Both the position numbers and the translations under genes were made by a program. The notes below the pieces were generated by a model. It ran no database searches. It saw only the letters and a program-made list of their open reading frames with translations, and had not been told where the DNA came from. From assembly GCA_963697915.1 (NCBI GenBank), contig OY969103.1:1922001-1986000 (forward strand): a DNA stretch of 64,000 bases, written 5' to 3'. The stretch is from VRUE01 sp963697915 (GTDB taxonomy: Bacteria; Actinomycetota; Thermoleophilia; Solirubrobacterales; 70-9). Positions 20,863 to 28,953 of the stretch are shown piece by piece; within the stretch, counting starts at the first letter, position 1, and each line of letters starts with the position of its first letter.

Positions 20863-21314
20863 GCGTCGGCATCGGTTACGACAGCCACCGCTTCGCCGTC
20901 GGCCGCCGGCTGATCCTCGGCGGGGTCGAGATCGAGCACGAGCAGGGCCTCACCGGTCACTCGGACGCCGACGTCCTCACCCACGCCGTGATCGACGCCG
21001 TGCTCGGCGCTGCCGGCGGTGGCGACATCGGCACGCTCTTCCCCGACGACGACGAGCGTTGGCGCGATGCCGACTCGATCGACCTGCTGCGCACCGCGGT
21101 CGGCACGATCGGAGGGAGGATCGTCAACGTCGACGCCACCGTGATCTGCGAGGCGCCACGCCTCGGCCGCTACAAGGCCGAGATGGAGCGCATCCTGGCT
21201 GAGGCGACCTCGGCCCGGGTCAGCGTCAAGGCGACGACCAACGAGGGCATGGGCTGGATCGGCCGCGGCGAGGGGATCGCCTGCATCGCGGTTGCGTCGA
21301 TCGGGGACGAGTAG
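20859..21314 (+). CDS. ispF: 2-C-methyl-D-erythritol 2,4-cyclodiphosphate synthase IspF
   Basis: IspF cyclises CDP-methylerythritol 2-phosphate with release of CMP. The 151-residue product has the zinc ligands in GYDSHRF and the GHSDADVLTHAV motif, then GDIGTLFPD, DATVICEAPRL and VKATTNEGMGWIGRGEGIACIA. It begins at ATG 20859 in an ATGA overlap with the PHP gene. The companion ispD is 1.9 kb upstream. Confidence 0.96.
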   Translation: MSVGIGYDSHRFAVGRRLILGGVEIEHEQGLTGHSDADVLTHAVIDAVLGAAGGGDIGTLFPDDDERWRDADSIDLLRTAVGTIGGRIVNVDATVICEAPRLGRYKAEMERILAEATSARVSVKATTNEGMGWIGRGEGIACIAVASIGDE

Positions 21315-21332
21315 CGCGGTAGGCTTCCCGCG

Positions 21333-22982
21333 ATGGGCAGGGTCGATTCGATCGGGAAAGCCGTGCGCCAGGCGATCTCGGACAAAGCGTTCGAGCTCAA
21401 AGTGCTGCGCGAAGCCGGCATCATCGGCCCGATCCGCCCCGACAAAGCGCTGCGGATGGGCGCCACCTTCGCCCGTTGGGGGGCCTCGCCGGCGACCGGG
21501 ATCGCGACCGGGGCGATCCACTACCCGAACGAGACGGCGCTGATCGACGAGCGCGGCTCGCTCACCTTCGAACAGCTGCAGCGGCGGACCAACTCCCTCG
21601 CCCGCGCCTTCGAGCGGATGGGGGTCGAGTGCGGAGACGGGGTCGGGATCATGTGCCGCAACCACCGCGGCTTCGTCGAGGCGACGGTCGCCGCCGCCAA
21701 GCTCGGCGCCAGCGTGCTGTACCTGAACACGATGTTCGCCGGGCCTCAGCTGGCCGAGGTGACCAGCCGTGAGCAGCCCAAGATCCTGGTCTACGACGAA
21801 GAGTTCGACCAGCTGCTGGGTGGCGTCGACGACGGCATCGAGCGGCTGATCGCCTGGACCGACGGCCACCCACCGGCGCCGACCATCGACCAGCTGATCG
21901 CCGCCAACGAGGACATGAACCTGAAGCCGCCGGAGGACACGGCGCGCTTCATCGTCCTCACCTCCGGCACCACCGGGACGCCGAAGGGCGCCCAGCGCTC
22001 CAGCCCCGAAGGCCTGCTGCCGCTGGCGGCCCTGATCGACAAGATCCCGTACCGCAGTCGCGAGACGATGATGGTCGCGGCACCGCTCTTCCACTCCTGG
22101 GGCTTCCTCCACATGGTGCTCGGCATCACCACCGCCTCGACGGTCGTCCTGCGGCGCCGCTTCGATCCGGAGGAGACGCTGAGCGCGGTGCAGGACAGCC
22201 AGGCCCAGGTGCTCGCCGTCGTGCCGGTGATGATCCAGCGCATCCTGCAGCTGCCCGACGAGACGCTCGCCTCCTACGACCTCTCCTCGCTGCGGATCAC
22301 CGCCTTCTCCGGCTCGGCGCTGCCCGGCGAGCTGGCGATCGCCTGGATGGACCGCTTCGGCGATTCCGCCTACAACTTCTACGGCTCGACCGAGGTCGCC
22401 TACGCCTCGGTCGCCGCCCCGGAGGACCTGCGGGCGGCGCCGGGCACCGCCGGCCGGGTGCCGCGCGGCACCGTGGTCAGGATTCTCGACGAGGCCGGGC
22501 GCGAGGTCCCCCAGGGCGAGGTCGGGCGGATCTTCGTCGGCAACGAAATGTCCTTCGACGGCTACACCGGCGGCGGCGGCAAGGAGATCATCGACGGCCT
22601 GCTCTCCAGCGGCGACGTCGGCCACTTCGACTCGGCTGGCCGGCTCTTCGTCGACGGCCGCGACGACGAGATGATCGTCTCCGGCGGCGAGAACGTCTTC
22701 CCGCGCGAGGTCGAAGACCTGCTCGCCGATCACGAGGCCGTGGTCGAGGTCGCCGTGGTCGGGGTCGAGGACGAGGAGTTCGGTCAGCGGCTCAAGGCCT
22801 TCGTCGTCCTCGTCGCCGAGGTCGAGGTCTCCGAAGAGGACCTCAAGGGACACGTCAAGGCCCACCTCGCCGGCTACAAGACGCCGCGCGAGATCGAGTT
22901 CCTCGACGAGTTGCCGCGCAACGCGACGGGCAAGATCCTCAAGCGCGAGCTGCTGGCGCGCGAGGCATCCGAGTCGGCCTAG
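21333..22982 (+). CDS. AMP-forming acyl-CoA synthetase/ligase (FadD-like)
   Basis: The 549-residue ANL-superfamily enzyme activates a carboxylic acid to acyl-AMP and then acyl-CoA. Motifs are LTSGTTGTPKGAQRS (A3 loop), YNFYGSTE (A5), SSGDVGHFDSAGRLFVDGRDDEMIVSGGENVFP (A7-A8 hinge, abbreviated region 22610-22700) and NATGKILKREL with the catalytic Lys (A10). The fatty or aromatic acid used cannot be inferred. TAGGCT lies 7 nt before ATG 21333. Confidence 0.9.
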   Translation: MGRVDSIGKAVRQAISDKAFELKVLREAGIIGPIRPDKALRMGATFARWGASPATGIATGAIHYPNETALIDERGSLTFEQLQRRTNSLARAFERMGVECGDGVGIMCRNHRGFVEATVAAAKLGASVLYLNTMFAGPQLAEVTSREQPKILVYDEEFDQLLGGVDDGIERLIAWTDGHPPAPTIDQLIAANEDMNLKPPEDTARFIVLTSGTTGTPKGAQRSSPEGLLPLAALIDKIPYRSRETMMVAAPLFHSWGFLHMVLGITTASTVVLRRRFDPEETLSAVQDSQAQVLAVVPVMIQRILQLPDETLASYDLSSLRITAFSGSALPGELAIAWMDRFGDSAYNFYGSTEVAYASVAAPEDLRAAPGTAGRVPRGTVVRILDEAGREVPQGEVGRIFVGNEMSFDGYTGGGGKEIIDGLLSSGDVGHFDSAGRLFVDGRDDEMIVSGGENVFPREVEDLLADHEAVVEVAVVGVEDEEFGQRLKAFVVLVAEVEVSEEDLKGHVKAHLAGYKTPREIEFLDELPRNATGKILKRELLAREASESA

Positions 22983-23003
22983 AAGCTTCTCCGCTAATTG
23001 CGG
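22981..23003 (+). terminator. Hairpin after acyl-CoA synthetase gene
   Basis: A 10-bp perfect palindrome AGAAGCTTCT overlaps the stop codon (22981-22990). It is followed by a stem CCGC-TAATT-GCGG (22991-23003) and a short CGTTT. This could end the upstream transcript. Confidence 0.4.
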
Positions 23004-23060
23004 CGTTTCGGTCGGCGCACCCCTGGTTAGCCCTCCGGACCCCGTAGTAGGTTGCGACCG

Positions 23061-23948
23061 ATGGGCAGAGTGGTACAGCTGACGGAGGTCGGTGAGGCGA
23101 CCAGGGAGATGCACGGTGCTGCCGTGCAGGCCCTGCGCCTGGTCCGCACCGGGGAGGAGCGGGTCAGCGCCGCCGAGCAGGCGCTGGTCGAGGCCGAGGC
23201 GCGGGCCGAGTCCGGCCGCGACGAGGTCAAGGTCCGCGCCAAGAAGGCGCTGAGCAGGATCGGCGACGAGGGCCGGCAGCGGATTGCCGCCGAGCGCGAC
23301 AAGCGCCGCGCCGCCGAGGCGCGCGCGGCGCGCGCCGAGCAGGGCCGGGCGCGGGCCGAGCAGGCTTACGAGCAAGCCCGGCGCGTGGCGGAGGCCGAGC
23401 GCGAGCGGTTCGCTGCCGAGGTGGCCACCGGCCAGGCCCAGGTCGACCAGGTCGTCGATCGGGCCGTGAAGCGGACTGAAGAGGAGGCCTCGAAGCGGAC
23501 CGGCGAGGTGCTCGAGAAGGCGCAGGCCGAGGCCGACCGCCGGGTCGCCGCCGCCGAGCAGCGCGCGGCCGACGCCGAGGCGCGGGCCGAGGAGGCGCAC
23601 CGCACCGCTGTGCGGCTCGAGGCCGAGATCGAAGAGCGCGTGATGCAGGGCACCGAGGAGGTGCGCCGCGAGGCCGAGGAGCGGGTCGCCAAGCTCGTCG
23701 AGAAGGTCGAAGGCGAGGCCGAGGACAGGACGCGGGCACGGGCCGAGGACCAGCTGCGGGCCGAGTCAGAGCGGATCCGAGGCCAGGCCGAGCAGCGCGA
23801 GGAGCGCCTGCGGCGCGCGGCCGAGGAGGAGATCAAGGCGAGCGCCAAACGCGCCCGCCGCGAGGTGCTGGCGGCAGCCGACACCACCGCCCCCGTCTGG
23901 TCCCGCACCGAGCCCAGCGGCTCGGGCTCGGGTTACCGCACCTTCTAG
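23061..23948 (+). CDS. Long coiled-coil protein of unknown function
   Basis: The 295-residue product is almost entirely charged heptad-like helix from about residue 10 to 275, rich in Glu, Ala, Arg and Gln, with no signal peptide or membrane segment and a Ser/Gly tail. It resembles coiled-coil scaffold or apolipophorin-like proteins. No catalytic motif is visible. ATG 23061 has TAGGTT 7 nt upstream. It is not recognisable as a conserved cysS-cluster member and its role is unknown. Confidence 0.75.
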   Translation: MGRVVQLTEVGEATREMHGAAVQALRLVRTGEERVSAAEQALVEAEARAESGRDEVKVRAKKALSRIGDEGRQRIAAERDKRRAAEARAARAEQGRARAEQAYEQARRVAEAERERFAAEVATGQAQVDQVVDRAVKRTEEEASKRTGEVLEKAQAEADRRVAAAEQRAADAEARAEEAHRTAVRLEAEIEERVMQGTEEVRREAEERVAKLVEKVEGEAEDRTRARAEDQLRAESERIRGQAEQREERLRRAAEEEIKASAKRARREVLAAADTTAPVWSRTEPSGSGSGYRTF

Positions 23949-23969
23949 ACCCCTCTAGCATCCGCCCCC

Positions 23970-25382
23970 ATGCGCGAGGTGCGGATCAGGGACACGCTGA
24001 GCGGCGAGCCGCGGACGCTCGACCCAGAGGAGGAGGTCGGCATCTACGCCTGTGGGCCGACCGTCTACAGCCGCATCCACATCGGCAACGCCCGCCCGTT
24101 CGTCGTCTTCTCGCTGCTCGCCCGTTTCCTGCGCGACGAGGGCTACGCGACCAAGCTGGTCGTCAACGTCACCGACATCAACGACAAGATCTACGTCGCC
24201 GCGCGCGGGGCCGGCGAGGGGTCGGCCGCCTTCGCCGAGCGGATGACCCGTGCCTACTTCGAGGACACCGATCGGCTCGGGCTCGGCCGGCCCGACGCCG
24301 AGCCGCTGGCGACCGAGACGATCGGCGGGATCGTCGCGCTGATCGGCGACCTGATCGAGACGGGGCACGCTTACGAGTCGGGCGGCGACGTCTACTTCCG
24401 GGTGCGCAGCTTCGGGGCCTACGGCAAGCTCTCCAACCGGCGCACGGAGGACATGGACCAGGGCGAGGAGGCGGGCTCCGCCTCGCTCAAGGAGGACCCG
24501 CTCGACTTCGCCCTCTGGAAGGCGCGCAAGGAGGACGAGGACACCGCCTGGGGCTCGCCCTGGGGCGAGGGCCGGCCCGGCTGGCACATCGAGTGCTCGG
24601 CGATGGCCGAGGCCGAGCTCGGTCCCTCCTTCGCGATCCACGGCGGCGGCTCGGACCTCGTCTTCCCCCACCACGAGAACGAGATCGCCCAGTCCGAGGC
24701 GGCCGGCCGACCCTTCGCCCGAGCCTGGATGCACAACGGGATGGTCGAGACCGACGCCGAGAAGATGTCGAAGTCGGAGGGCAACATCTTCCAGCTCTCC
24801 GAGGCGCTCGATCGCTACGGGCGCGAGGCGGTGGTTGCGTACCTCGTCTCCGGGCACTACCGGCAGCCGCTGGCCTTTGGGCCGGCGCAGATGGAGCAGG
24901 CGGTTGCTCAGGTTGGGCGGCTGAGGAACTTCTTCAGGGAGCATCCGGTGGGGGGCGATGGGGGAGGGTCTGGGGAGGTCCTGTCCGAGCAACAGCGGGG
25001 AGGCTCTGCCAGGACCTCCCCAGACCCTCCTTCCCCAGCGGCTCGGCTGGACGCTTTCAAGGATGCGCTGGCTGATGACTTCAACACGCCGCGAGCGATG
25101 GCCGAGGTGTTTGAGCTGGTGGGGGAAGCGAACCGGGGGGAGGTGGCGGGCGCTCCTGAGGCTTTGGAGGAGATGCTCGAGCTTGTCGGCCTCGGGTCCC
25201 TTGCCCAGCCGGATCAGGGGGCTGAGGCGGACTCGGAGGCGCTGGTGTTGATGGAAGAGCGGGAGCGGGCGCGGGCGGAGAAGGACTTTCAGCGGGCGGA
25301 CGCGATTCGCGATCAGCTGGCCGAGCTGGGCTGGGAGGTCCGGGACTCGGCCGAGGGCGCCAAGCTCGTGCCCAAGGGTTAG
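23970..25382 (+). CDS. cysS: Cysteinyl-tRNA synthetase with a palindrome-derived insert
   Basis: The 470-residue class I synthetase has the zinc Cys and HIGH-type region YACGPTVYSRIHIGNARPF, WHIECSAM with the second zinc Cys, the HHENEIAQSEA motif, and KMSKSEGN. The DALR-like C-terminal domain carries the FNTPRAMAEVF segment. Before it, about 25 Gly/Ser/Pro-rich residues are encoded by a 21-bp inverted repeat and its loop (24963-25030). Codon use from about 24830 to the end is unlike the first part. TAGCAT lies 8 nt before ATG. Confidence 0.95.
   Translation: MREVRIRDTLSGEPRTLDPEEEVGIYACGPTVYSRIHIGNARPFVVFSLLARFLRDEGYATKLVVNVTDINDKIYVAARGAGEGSAAFAERMTRAYFEDTDRLGLGRPDAEPLATETIGGIVALIGDLIETGHAYESGGDVYFRVRSFGAYGKLSNRRTEDMDQGEEAGSASLKEDPLDFALWKARKEDEDTAWGSPWGEGRPGWHIECSAMAEAELGPSFAIHGGGSDLVFPHHENEIAQSEAAGRPFARAWMHNGMVETDAEKMSKSEGNIFQLSEALDRYGREAVVAYLVSGHYRQPLAFGPAQMEQAVAQVGRLRNFFREHPVGGDGGGSGEVLSEQQRGGSARTSPDPPSPAARLDAFKDALADDFNTPRAMAEVFELVGEANRGEVAGAPEALEEMLELVGLGSLAQPDQGAEADSEALVLMEERERARAEKDFQRADAIRDQLAELGWEVRDSAEGAKLVPKG
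24963..25030. repeat. 21-bp inverted repeat inside cysS
   Basis: Arms 24963-24983 and 25010-25030 are exact reverse complements over 21 bp, around a 26-nt loop that itself has a 4-bp GAGC/GCTC stem. The element is translated in frame between the catalytic and anticodon-binding domains of CysRS. Confidence 0.88.
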
Positions 25383-25383
25383 A

Positions 25384-26043
25384 GTGGCGAGTCAGATCAT
25401 CTACGGTCGCCGGCCGGTCGAGGAGGCGGAGCGGGGGAGGCGGGCTGTGCGACGGGTCTGGCGGGCGCCGGAGACCTCCGGCGAGGAGCTGGAGCGGCTC
25501 TGCGGGTCGCCCGATCACCAGGGCGTCGTCGCCGAGGTCGATCCGTATCCCTACGCCGACCCCAACGCTCTGCTGCGCGTGGAGGGCGCGCTGCTCGTCG
25601 CGCTCGACCAGATCCAGGACCCGCGCAACCTTGGTGCCGTCTGTCGCTCGGCCGAGTTCGCCGGGGCCGCCGGCGTCGTCATTCCCGAACGGCGCGCGGC
25701 CGAGGTGACGGCCACCGTCTGCAAGACCTCGGCGGGCGCGGTTGAGCACCTCGAGGTCGCCCGCGTCCGCAACCTGACCGATTGGCTGACCGCAGCGAAG
25801 GACGCCGGCTTCTGGATCTGGGGCGCCGAGGCCGAGGCCGAGCAGCCGCCCTGGGAGATTGACCTGGCGGGCCCCACCGTGCTCGTCCTCGGCGGCGAGG
25901 GCAAGGGGATTCGCCCGCGGGTCGCCTCGGCCTGCGACGGCCTTCTCGCCCTGCCGCGCGCCGGCGCGGTGGAGTCGCTCAACGTCTCCGCCGCGGCGAC
26001 CGCGCTGCTCTTCGAGGCCGCGCGCCAGCGCAGCCGAGATTGA
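25384..26043 (+). CDS. rlmB: TrmH/RlmB-family RNA 2'-O-methyltransferase
   Basis: The 219-residue SPOUT enzyme probably methylates 23S rRNA G2251. An N-terminal substrate-binding domain starts IIYGRRPVEEA. The knotted methyltransferase domain follows with LDQIQDPRNLGAVCRSAEFAG (motif 1), LVLGGEGKGIRPRV (motif 2) and PRAGAVESLNVSAAATALLFE (motif 3). It starts at GTG 25384, 1 nt after the cysS stop, as in the conserved cysS-rlmB arrangement. Confidence 0.92.
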   Translation: MASQIIYGRRPVEEAERGRRAVRRVWRAPETSGEELERLCGSPDHQGVVAEVDPYPYADPNALLRVEGALLVALDQIQDPRNLGAVCRSAEFAGAAGVVIPERRAAEVTATVCKTSAGAVEHLEVARVRNLTDWLTAAKDAGFWIWGAEAEAEQPPWEIDLAGPTVLVLGGEGKGIRPRVASACDGLLALPRAGAVESLNVSAAATALLFEAARQRSRD

Positions 26044-26120
26044 CCACACCCTGGCGGGGTCAAACTCGGCTGCGCCGCGTAGCAGTTGCAACGGCATTTG
26101 CAGAAATCCGCAATTTGGGG

Positions 26121-26148
26121 TTGACAGAACTCCGCTGGGCGGTAAGAC
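26121..26148 (+). promoter_or_regulatory. Sigma-70-type promoter for the sigma-factor gene
   Basis: TTGACA (26121-26126) and TAAGAC (26143-26148) are 16 bp apart, the best -35/-10 pair seen in the window. Transcription from it would give a leader of about 108 nt before GTG 26264. The rest of the 220-bp gap after rlmB shows no gene. Confidence 0.65.
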
Positions 26149-26263
26149 TGCCGCAGCAGCAAAGGGTGAAGCTCAGCTTGAGTCTGAGATCTCCCAGTCA
26201 AATAACCGGGCGCCTAGGGGAGGTACCGGCGCCACGACCCTTCATCTCAAAGGAGAAGGATCT

Positions 26264-26971
26264 GTGGCTCTATCGTCGCCGACGCAGGATTTGCGGCTCC
26301 CCAGCGGGCGCTATAACGGCTCCACCCGGGCAGCGTCTAACCCTCAACCAGAGCTTGATGATCATTACTTGGTCGCCCTCGCCAAGGAGGGGCGGACCGA
26401 TGCCTACGACACGATCGTGCGCCGCTACCGCGGCTTCGTCCGCCTCAAGGCCTCGTCCTACTTCCTGCTCGGCGGGGAGAGCGACGACCTGATCCAGGAA
26501 GGCCTGCTCGGCCTCTACAAGGCGATCCGCGACTACCGCAGCGACCGCGAGTCGAGCTTCCGCAGCTTCGCCGAGCTCTGCATCACCCGCCAGATCATCA
26601 CCGCGGTGAAGACGGCGACCCGCAACAAGCACACGCCGCTCAACCAGTACGTCTCCTTCAGTCAGACCCCGGCCGCGGCGGGCGACTCGGACACGACCCT
26701 CGACGAGATCCTGCCCGGGCCGAGCGTCACCGACCCGGTCAACCAGGTGATCGCCACCGAAGAGCTGGCCAGCCTCGTCTCCTGCCTCTCGGGCAGCTCG
26801 GGCGTGCTCTCCGACCTCGAGAGCCGCGTCCTCTCGCTCTACCTCGACGGCCACTCCTACGAGGCGACCGCCGAGCGGCTCGAGTGCGACACGAAGACCG
26901 TCGACAACGCCCTGCAGCGGGTCAAGCGCAAGGTCGCCGCCCACCTCGACTCGAGAGAGGTATTGGCCTGA
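26264..26971 (+). CDS. RNA polymerase sigma factor, SigH-like (sigma-70 family)
   Basis: The 235-residue sigma factor has region 2 with AYDTIVRRYRGFVRLKASSYF, the SDDLIQEGLLGLYKAIRDYR core-binding segment and SFRSFAELCITRQIITAVKTATR. Region 4 carries ESRVLSLYLDGHSYEATAERLECDTKTVDNALQRVKRK as the -35-binding helix-turn-helix. The SDDLIQEG pattern, the position after rlmB and the gene length match the SigH/sigma-30 group of Firmicutes. GTG 26264 was chosen for the strong AAAGGAGAAGG ribosome site 8 nt upstream. Confidence 0.9.
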   Translation: MALSSPTQDLRLPSGRYNGSTRAASNPQPELDDHYLVALAKEGRTDAYDTIVRRYRGFVRLKASSYFLLGGESDDLIQEGLLGLYKAIRDYRSDRESSFRSFAELCITRQIITAVKTATRNKHTPLNQYVSFSQTPAAAGDSDTTLDEILPGPSVTDPVNQVIATEELASLVSCLSGSSGVLSDLESRVLSLYLDGHSYEATAERLECDTKTVDNALQRVKRKVAAHLDSREVLA

Positions 26972-27000
26972 AGGCAAACCTCGGCCGGGAGCAATGGCGG

Positions 27001-27495
27001 CTAATTGCCGTCTTCCGTCAAAGCGGCGATGTCGGCGTGGTCCTGAGGACGTCCCCGGGCGAGCTTCATCCGAATCAGATCGTCGCGGTCGGCGACTGCG
27101 ATCTCGACCTCGCCTAGGGCTATGACGAGAGCACGGTCGCGCAGCTCCGGGTAGGGCCGCGCTCCCGGGGCGTCATGGAGGACATCGATGTCGCCGTGAC
27201 GGGTCTCGAATTGCCAGATCGTCGCGCGGGGGAGCATCGCCGCGTCGACCTCGAGACCCTCATGACCTGGGTTGAGCACGCGTGCATCGAGCGCGCGCAG
27301 CGCGCTTGCCAATCGGCCGAGGTTCGCCGGGTCGGGCGCCGGAATCAGGTCGACGTCGTTGGTCATGCGCGTGTTCCCGTGCGTCTGTGCTGCAAGGCCT
27401 CCGATCAACACGTAGTCGACCTCGTGTCGGGAAAGCTCGGCGAGGATCTGGCCAGCGTCGAGTGGTCCGGGCTGTCGTTCAGCCTCGTCGGGCAC
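27001..27495 (-). CDS. Nucleotidyltransferase-fold protein, putative toxin (AbiEii/MNT-like)
   Basis: The 164-residue product has a Pol-beta-type nucleotidyltransferase core: IGGLAAQTHGNTR, then TNDVDL (D-x-D), a later GDIDVL supplying a third acidic residue, and the RDDLIRMKLARGRPQDHADI tail common to AbiEii/DUF6036-type enzymes. The start at GTG 27495 overlaps the upstream XRE gene by 17 bp. The pairing suggests a toxin-antitoxin module in which this protein modifies a nucleic acid or protein. The target is unknown. Confidence 0.75.
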   Translation of the reverse strand: MPDEAERQPGPLDAGQILAELSRHEVDYVLIGGLAAQTHGNTRMTNDVDLIPAPDPANLGRLASALRALDARVLNPGHEGLEVDAAMLPRATIWQFETRHGDIDVLHDAPGARPYPELRDRALVIALGEVEIAVADRDDLIRMKLARGRPQDHADIAALTEDGN

Positions 27496-27808
27496 GCCGC
27501 CCCGCCTCCCCCAGCTCGCCAGCAAGCCGGTTCCACGAGAGAGCGAGCTCGAGTCGTTCGGCGGGGGTGCGACGGAGACCGGCCTGGAGATGCAGGGGGT
27601 CGTGCTCGCGGGCGGTTGGTTCGGCCCCCACGACCAGGCGCTCACCCATCGCCGCGAGGAGACGTTCGACGGTCTCCACCGTCGGGGAGACCTCGCCCTG
27701 CTCGATCCTGCTGATCGCGGCCTGGTCGGTCGACGCCCTCAACGCGAGCGTGCGCTGGCTGACGCCATGTCGCCGCCGCGTCTTCTTGATCAGTTCAGCC
27801 GCAGTCAT
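27479..27808 (-). CDS. XRE-family helix-turn-helix regulator, putative antitoxin
   Basis: The 109-residue product has a Cro/CI-type helix-turn-helix at about 4-58 (RRRHGVSQRTLALRAST, AAISRIEQGEVSPTVETVERLL), then a helical C-terminal tail that may contact its partner. It precedes and overlaps the nucleotidyltransferase gene. It probably binds its own AT-rich promoter (27809-27840). No Shine-Dalgarno sequence is seen before ATG 27808. Confidence 0.8.
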   Translation of the reverse strand: MTAAELIKKTRRRHGVSQRTLALRASTDQAAISRIEQGEVSPTVETVERLLAAMGERLVVGAEPTAREHDPLHLQAGLRRTPAERLELALSWNRLAGELGEAGRRARRG

Positions 27809-27840
27809 ACAACATATTATGCCTTATCAAGCATCAAATA
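27809..27840 (-). promoter_or_regulatory. AT-rich promoter/operator of the XRE-nucleotidyltransferase pair
   Basis: This roughly 30-bp stretch is strongly AT-rich against a GC-rich background. It contains ATGC and GCAT half-sites 8 nt apart. Read leftward it offers TTGATG/TTGATA as a -35 and CATAAT or TATGTT as -10-like hexamers. It fits an autoregulated promoter. Confidence 0.45.
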
Positions 27841-28953
27841 TCAGGAGGCGATCGCCGCGACCTCGGGCAGGGGCTCGACCTCGGTGCTGAGGCCGATCGC
27901 GTCGAGGAATGAAGCGGGCTCGAAGGCCTGGGCCGGCGCCAGGGCGCCGCTGCGGTCGTAGGCCGGGTCGGCGCAGAGCTTGGCGGCGTGGGCGAGGCTG
28001 AGGGCCGTCATCCCGTAGACGTCGACGCCGTTGACGACGCCGCGCCGCCTGCGTGAGCCAGCGCGCGCCTCGCACTCGACCGTAAAGCGCACGTCCGCGC
28101 GCGAGCTCTCGGTCGGGCCCGCCGGCTGGCGGCGGACCATGGCGGCGACGGCACGGCGCAGGGGGGTGCGCATCACCAGGCCGAAGAGGGGCGTCGCGGC
28201 GAGGACCAGGGGCATCATGCGCGGCGAGACCGCCATCCCGCTGAGCAGGGTGCGGACCTGGCTGGTCTCGACGTGGCGCGGCACGGTGATCTGTTCGCCT
28301 GCCGGGTAGCGCAGCATGCGCTGCTCGCCGAGTGGCGCCGGGAAGCGCCAGTGGCCGCCGTCGGCGCCGCGCGGGCCGGGCCGCAGGGCGCCGTCGCGCC
28401 AGACGACGTCGTCGGCGCGCATCATCTCCAGGGCCGAGAGGGCGGTGCCGTGGGTGGGGGCGAAGCCGCGCACGCCGTAGGCGATCGAGATCTCGTCGAG
28501 CGGCCCCATGCCCTCGGCGGTCAGGGCCGCGACCATGTCGCCCGGCACGAAGTCGAAGCCCATCCCGGAGACGAGCGCCGCGCCTTTCTCGGCGGCGAGC
28601 GCTCCGTAGCGCTCGAAGACCATGCGGATGAAGGGCTGCTCGCCGGTCGTGTCGAGGTAGTGCGTGCCGCTGTCGGCCGCCGCCGCGACGATCGGCTCGC
28701 CGTGCAGGGTGAAGGGCCCGGCGCAGGCGACGACGACCGAGCAGGGCGCGAGCATCTCGCGCAGCCCGGCCGCGTCGCCGACCGGCACCGCCGCGACCGG
28801 CACGCCGCCCAGCTCCGCCGAGAGCGCCTCGAGCTTGCCGCGATCGCGCCCGGCGATCAGGAGCTCGGCCCCGCTCGCCTTCAGCTCGCGCGCGATCAGC
28901 TCGCCGGTGAAGCCGGTCGCCCCGTAAATCGCGATTGGTCCACTCCGATTCAT
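27841..28953 (-). CDS. Saccharopine dehydrogenase-like / trans-acting enoyl reductase family protein
   Basis: The 370-residue protein begins with a Rossmann motif IAIYGATGFTGELIARELK, followed by LLIAGRDRGKLEAL and VVVACAGPFTLHGEP and GTHYLDTTGEQPFIR. These are features of the saccharopine-dehydrogenase-like group that includes mycobacterial trans-acting enoyl reductases. It is probably an NAD(P)H-dependent reductase of a lipid-like substrate. The start ATG overlaps the stop of the upstream GNAT gene (ATGA). Confidence 0.83.
   Translation of the reverse strand: MNRSGPIAIYGATGFTGELIARELKASGAELLIAGRDRGKLEALSAELGGVPVAAVPVGDAAGLREMLAPCSVVVACAGPFTLHGEPIVAAAADSGTHYLDTTGEQPFIRMVFERYGALAAEKGAALVSGMGFDFVPGDMVAALTAEGMGPLDEISIAYGVRGFAPTHGTALSALEMMRADDVVWRDGALRPGPRGADGGHWRFPAPLGEQRMLRYPAGEQITVPRHVETSQVRTLLSGMAVSPRMMPLVLAATPLFGLVMRTPLRRAVAAMVRRQPAGPTESSRADVRFTVECEARAGSRRRRGVVNGVDVYGMTALSLAHAAKLCADPAYDRSGALAPAQAFEPASFLDAIGLSTEVEPLPEVAAIAS

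Noticed and set aside
23061..23948. Secreted or S-layer protein
   Set aside because: No signal peptide or membrane segment; the sequence is a plain charged coiled coil.
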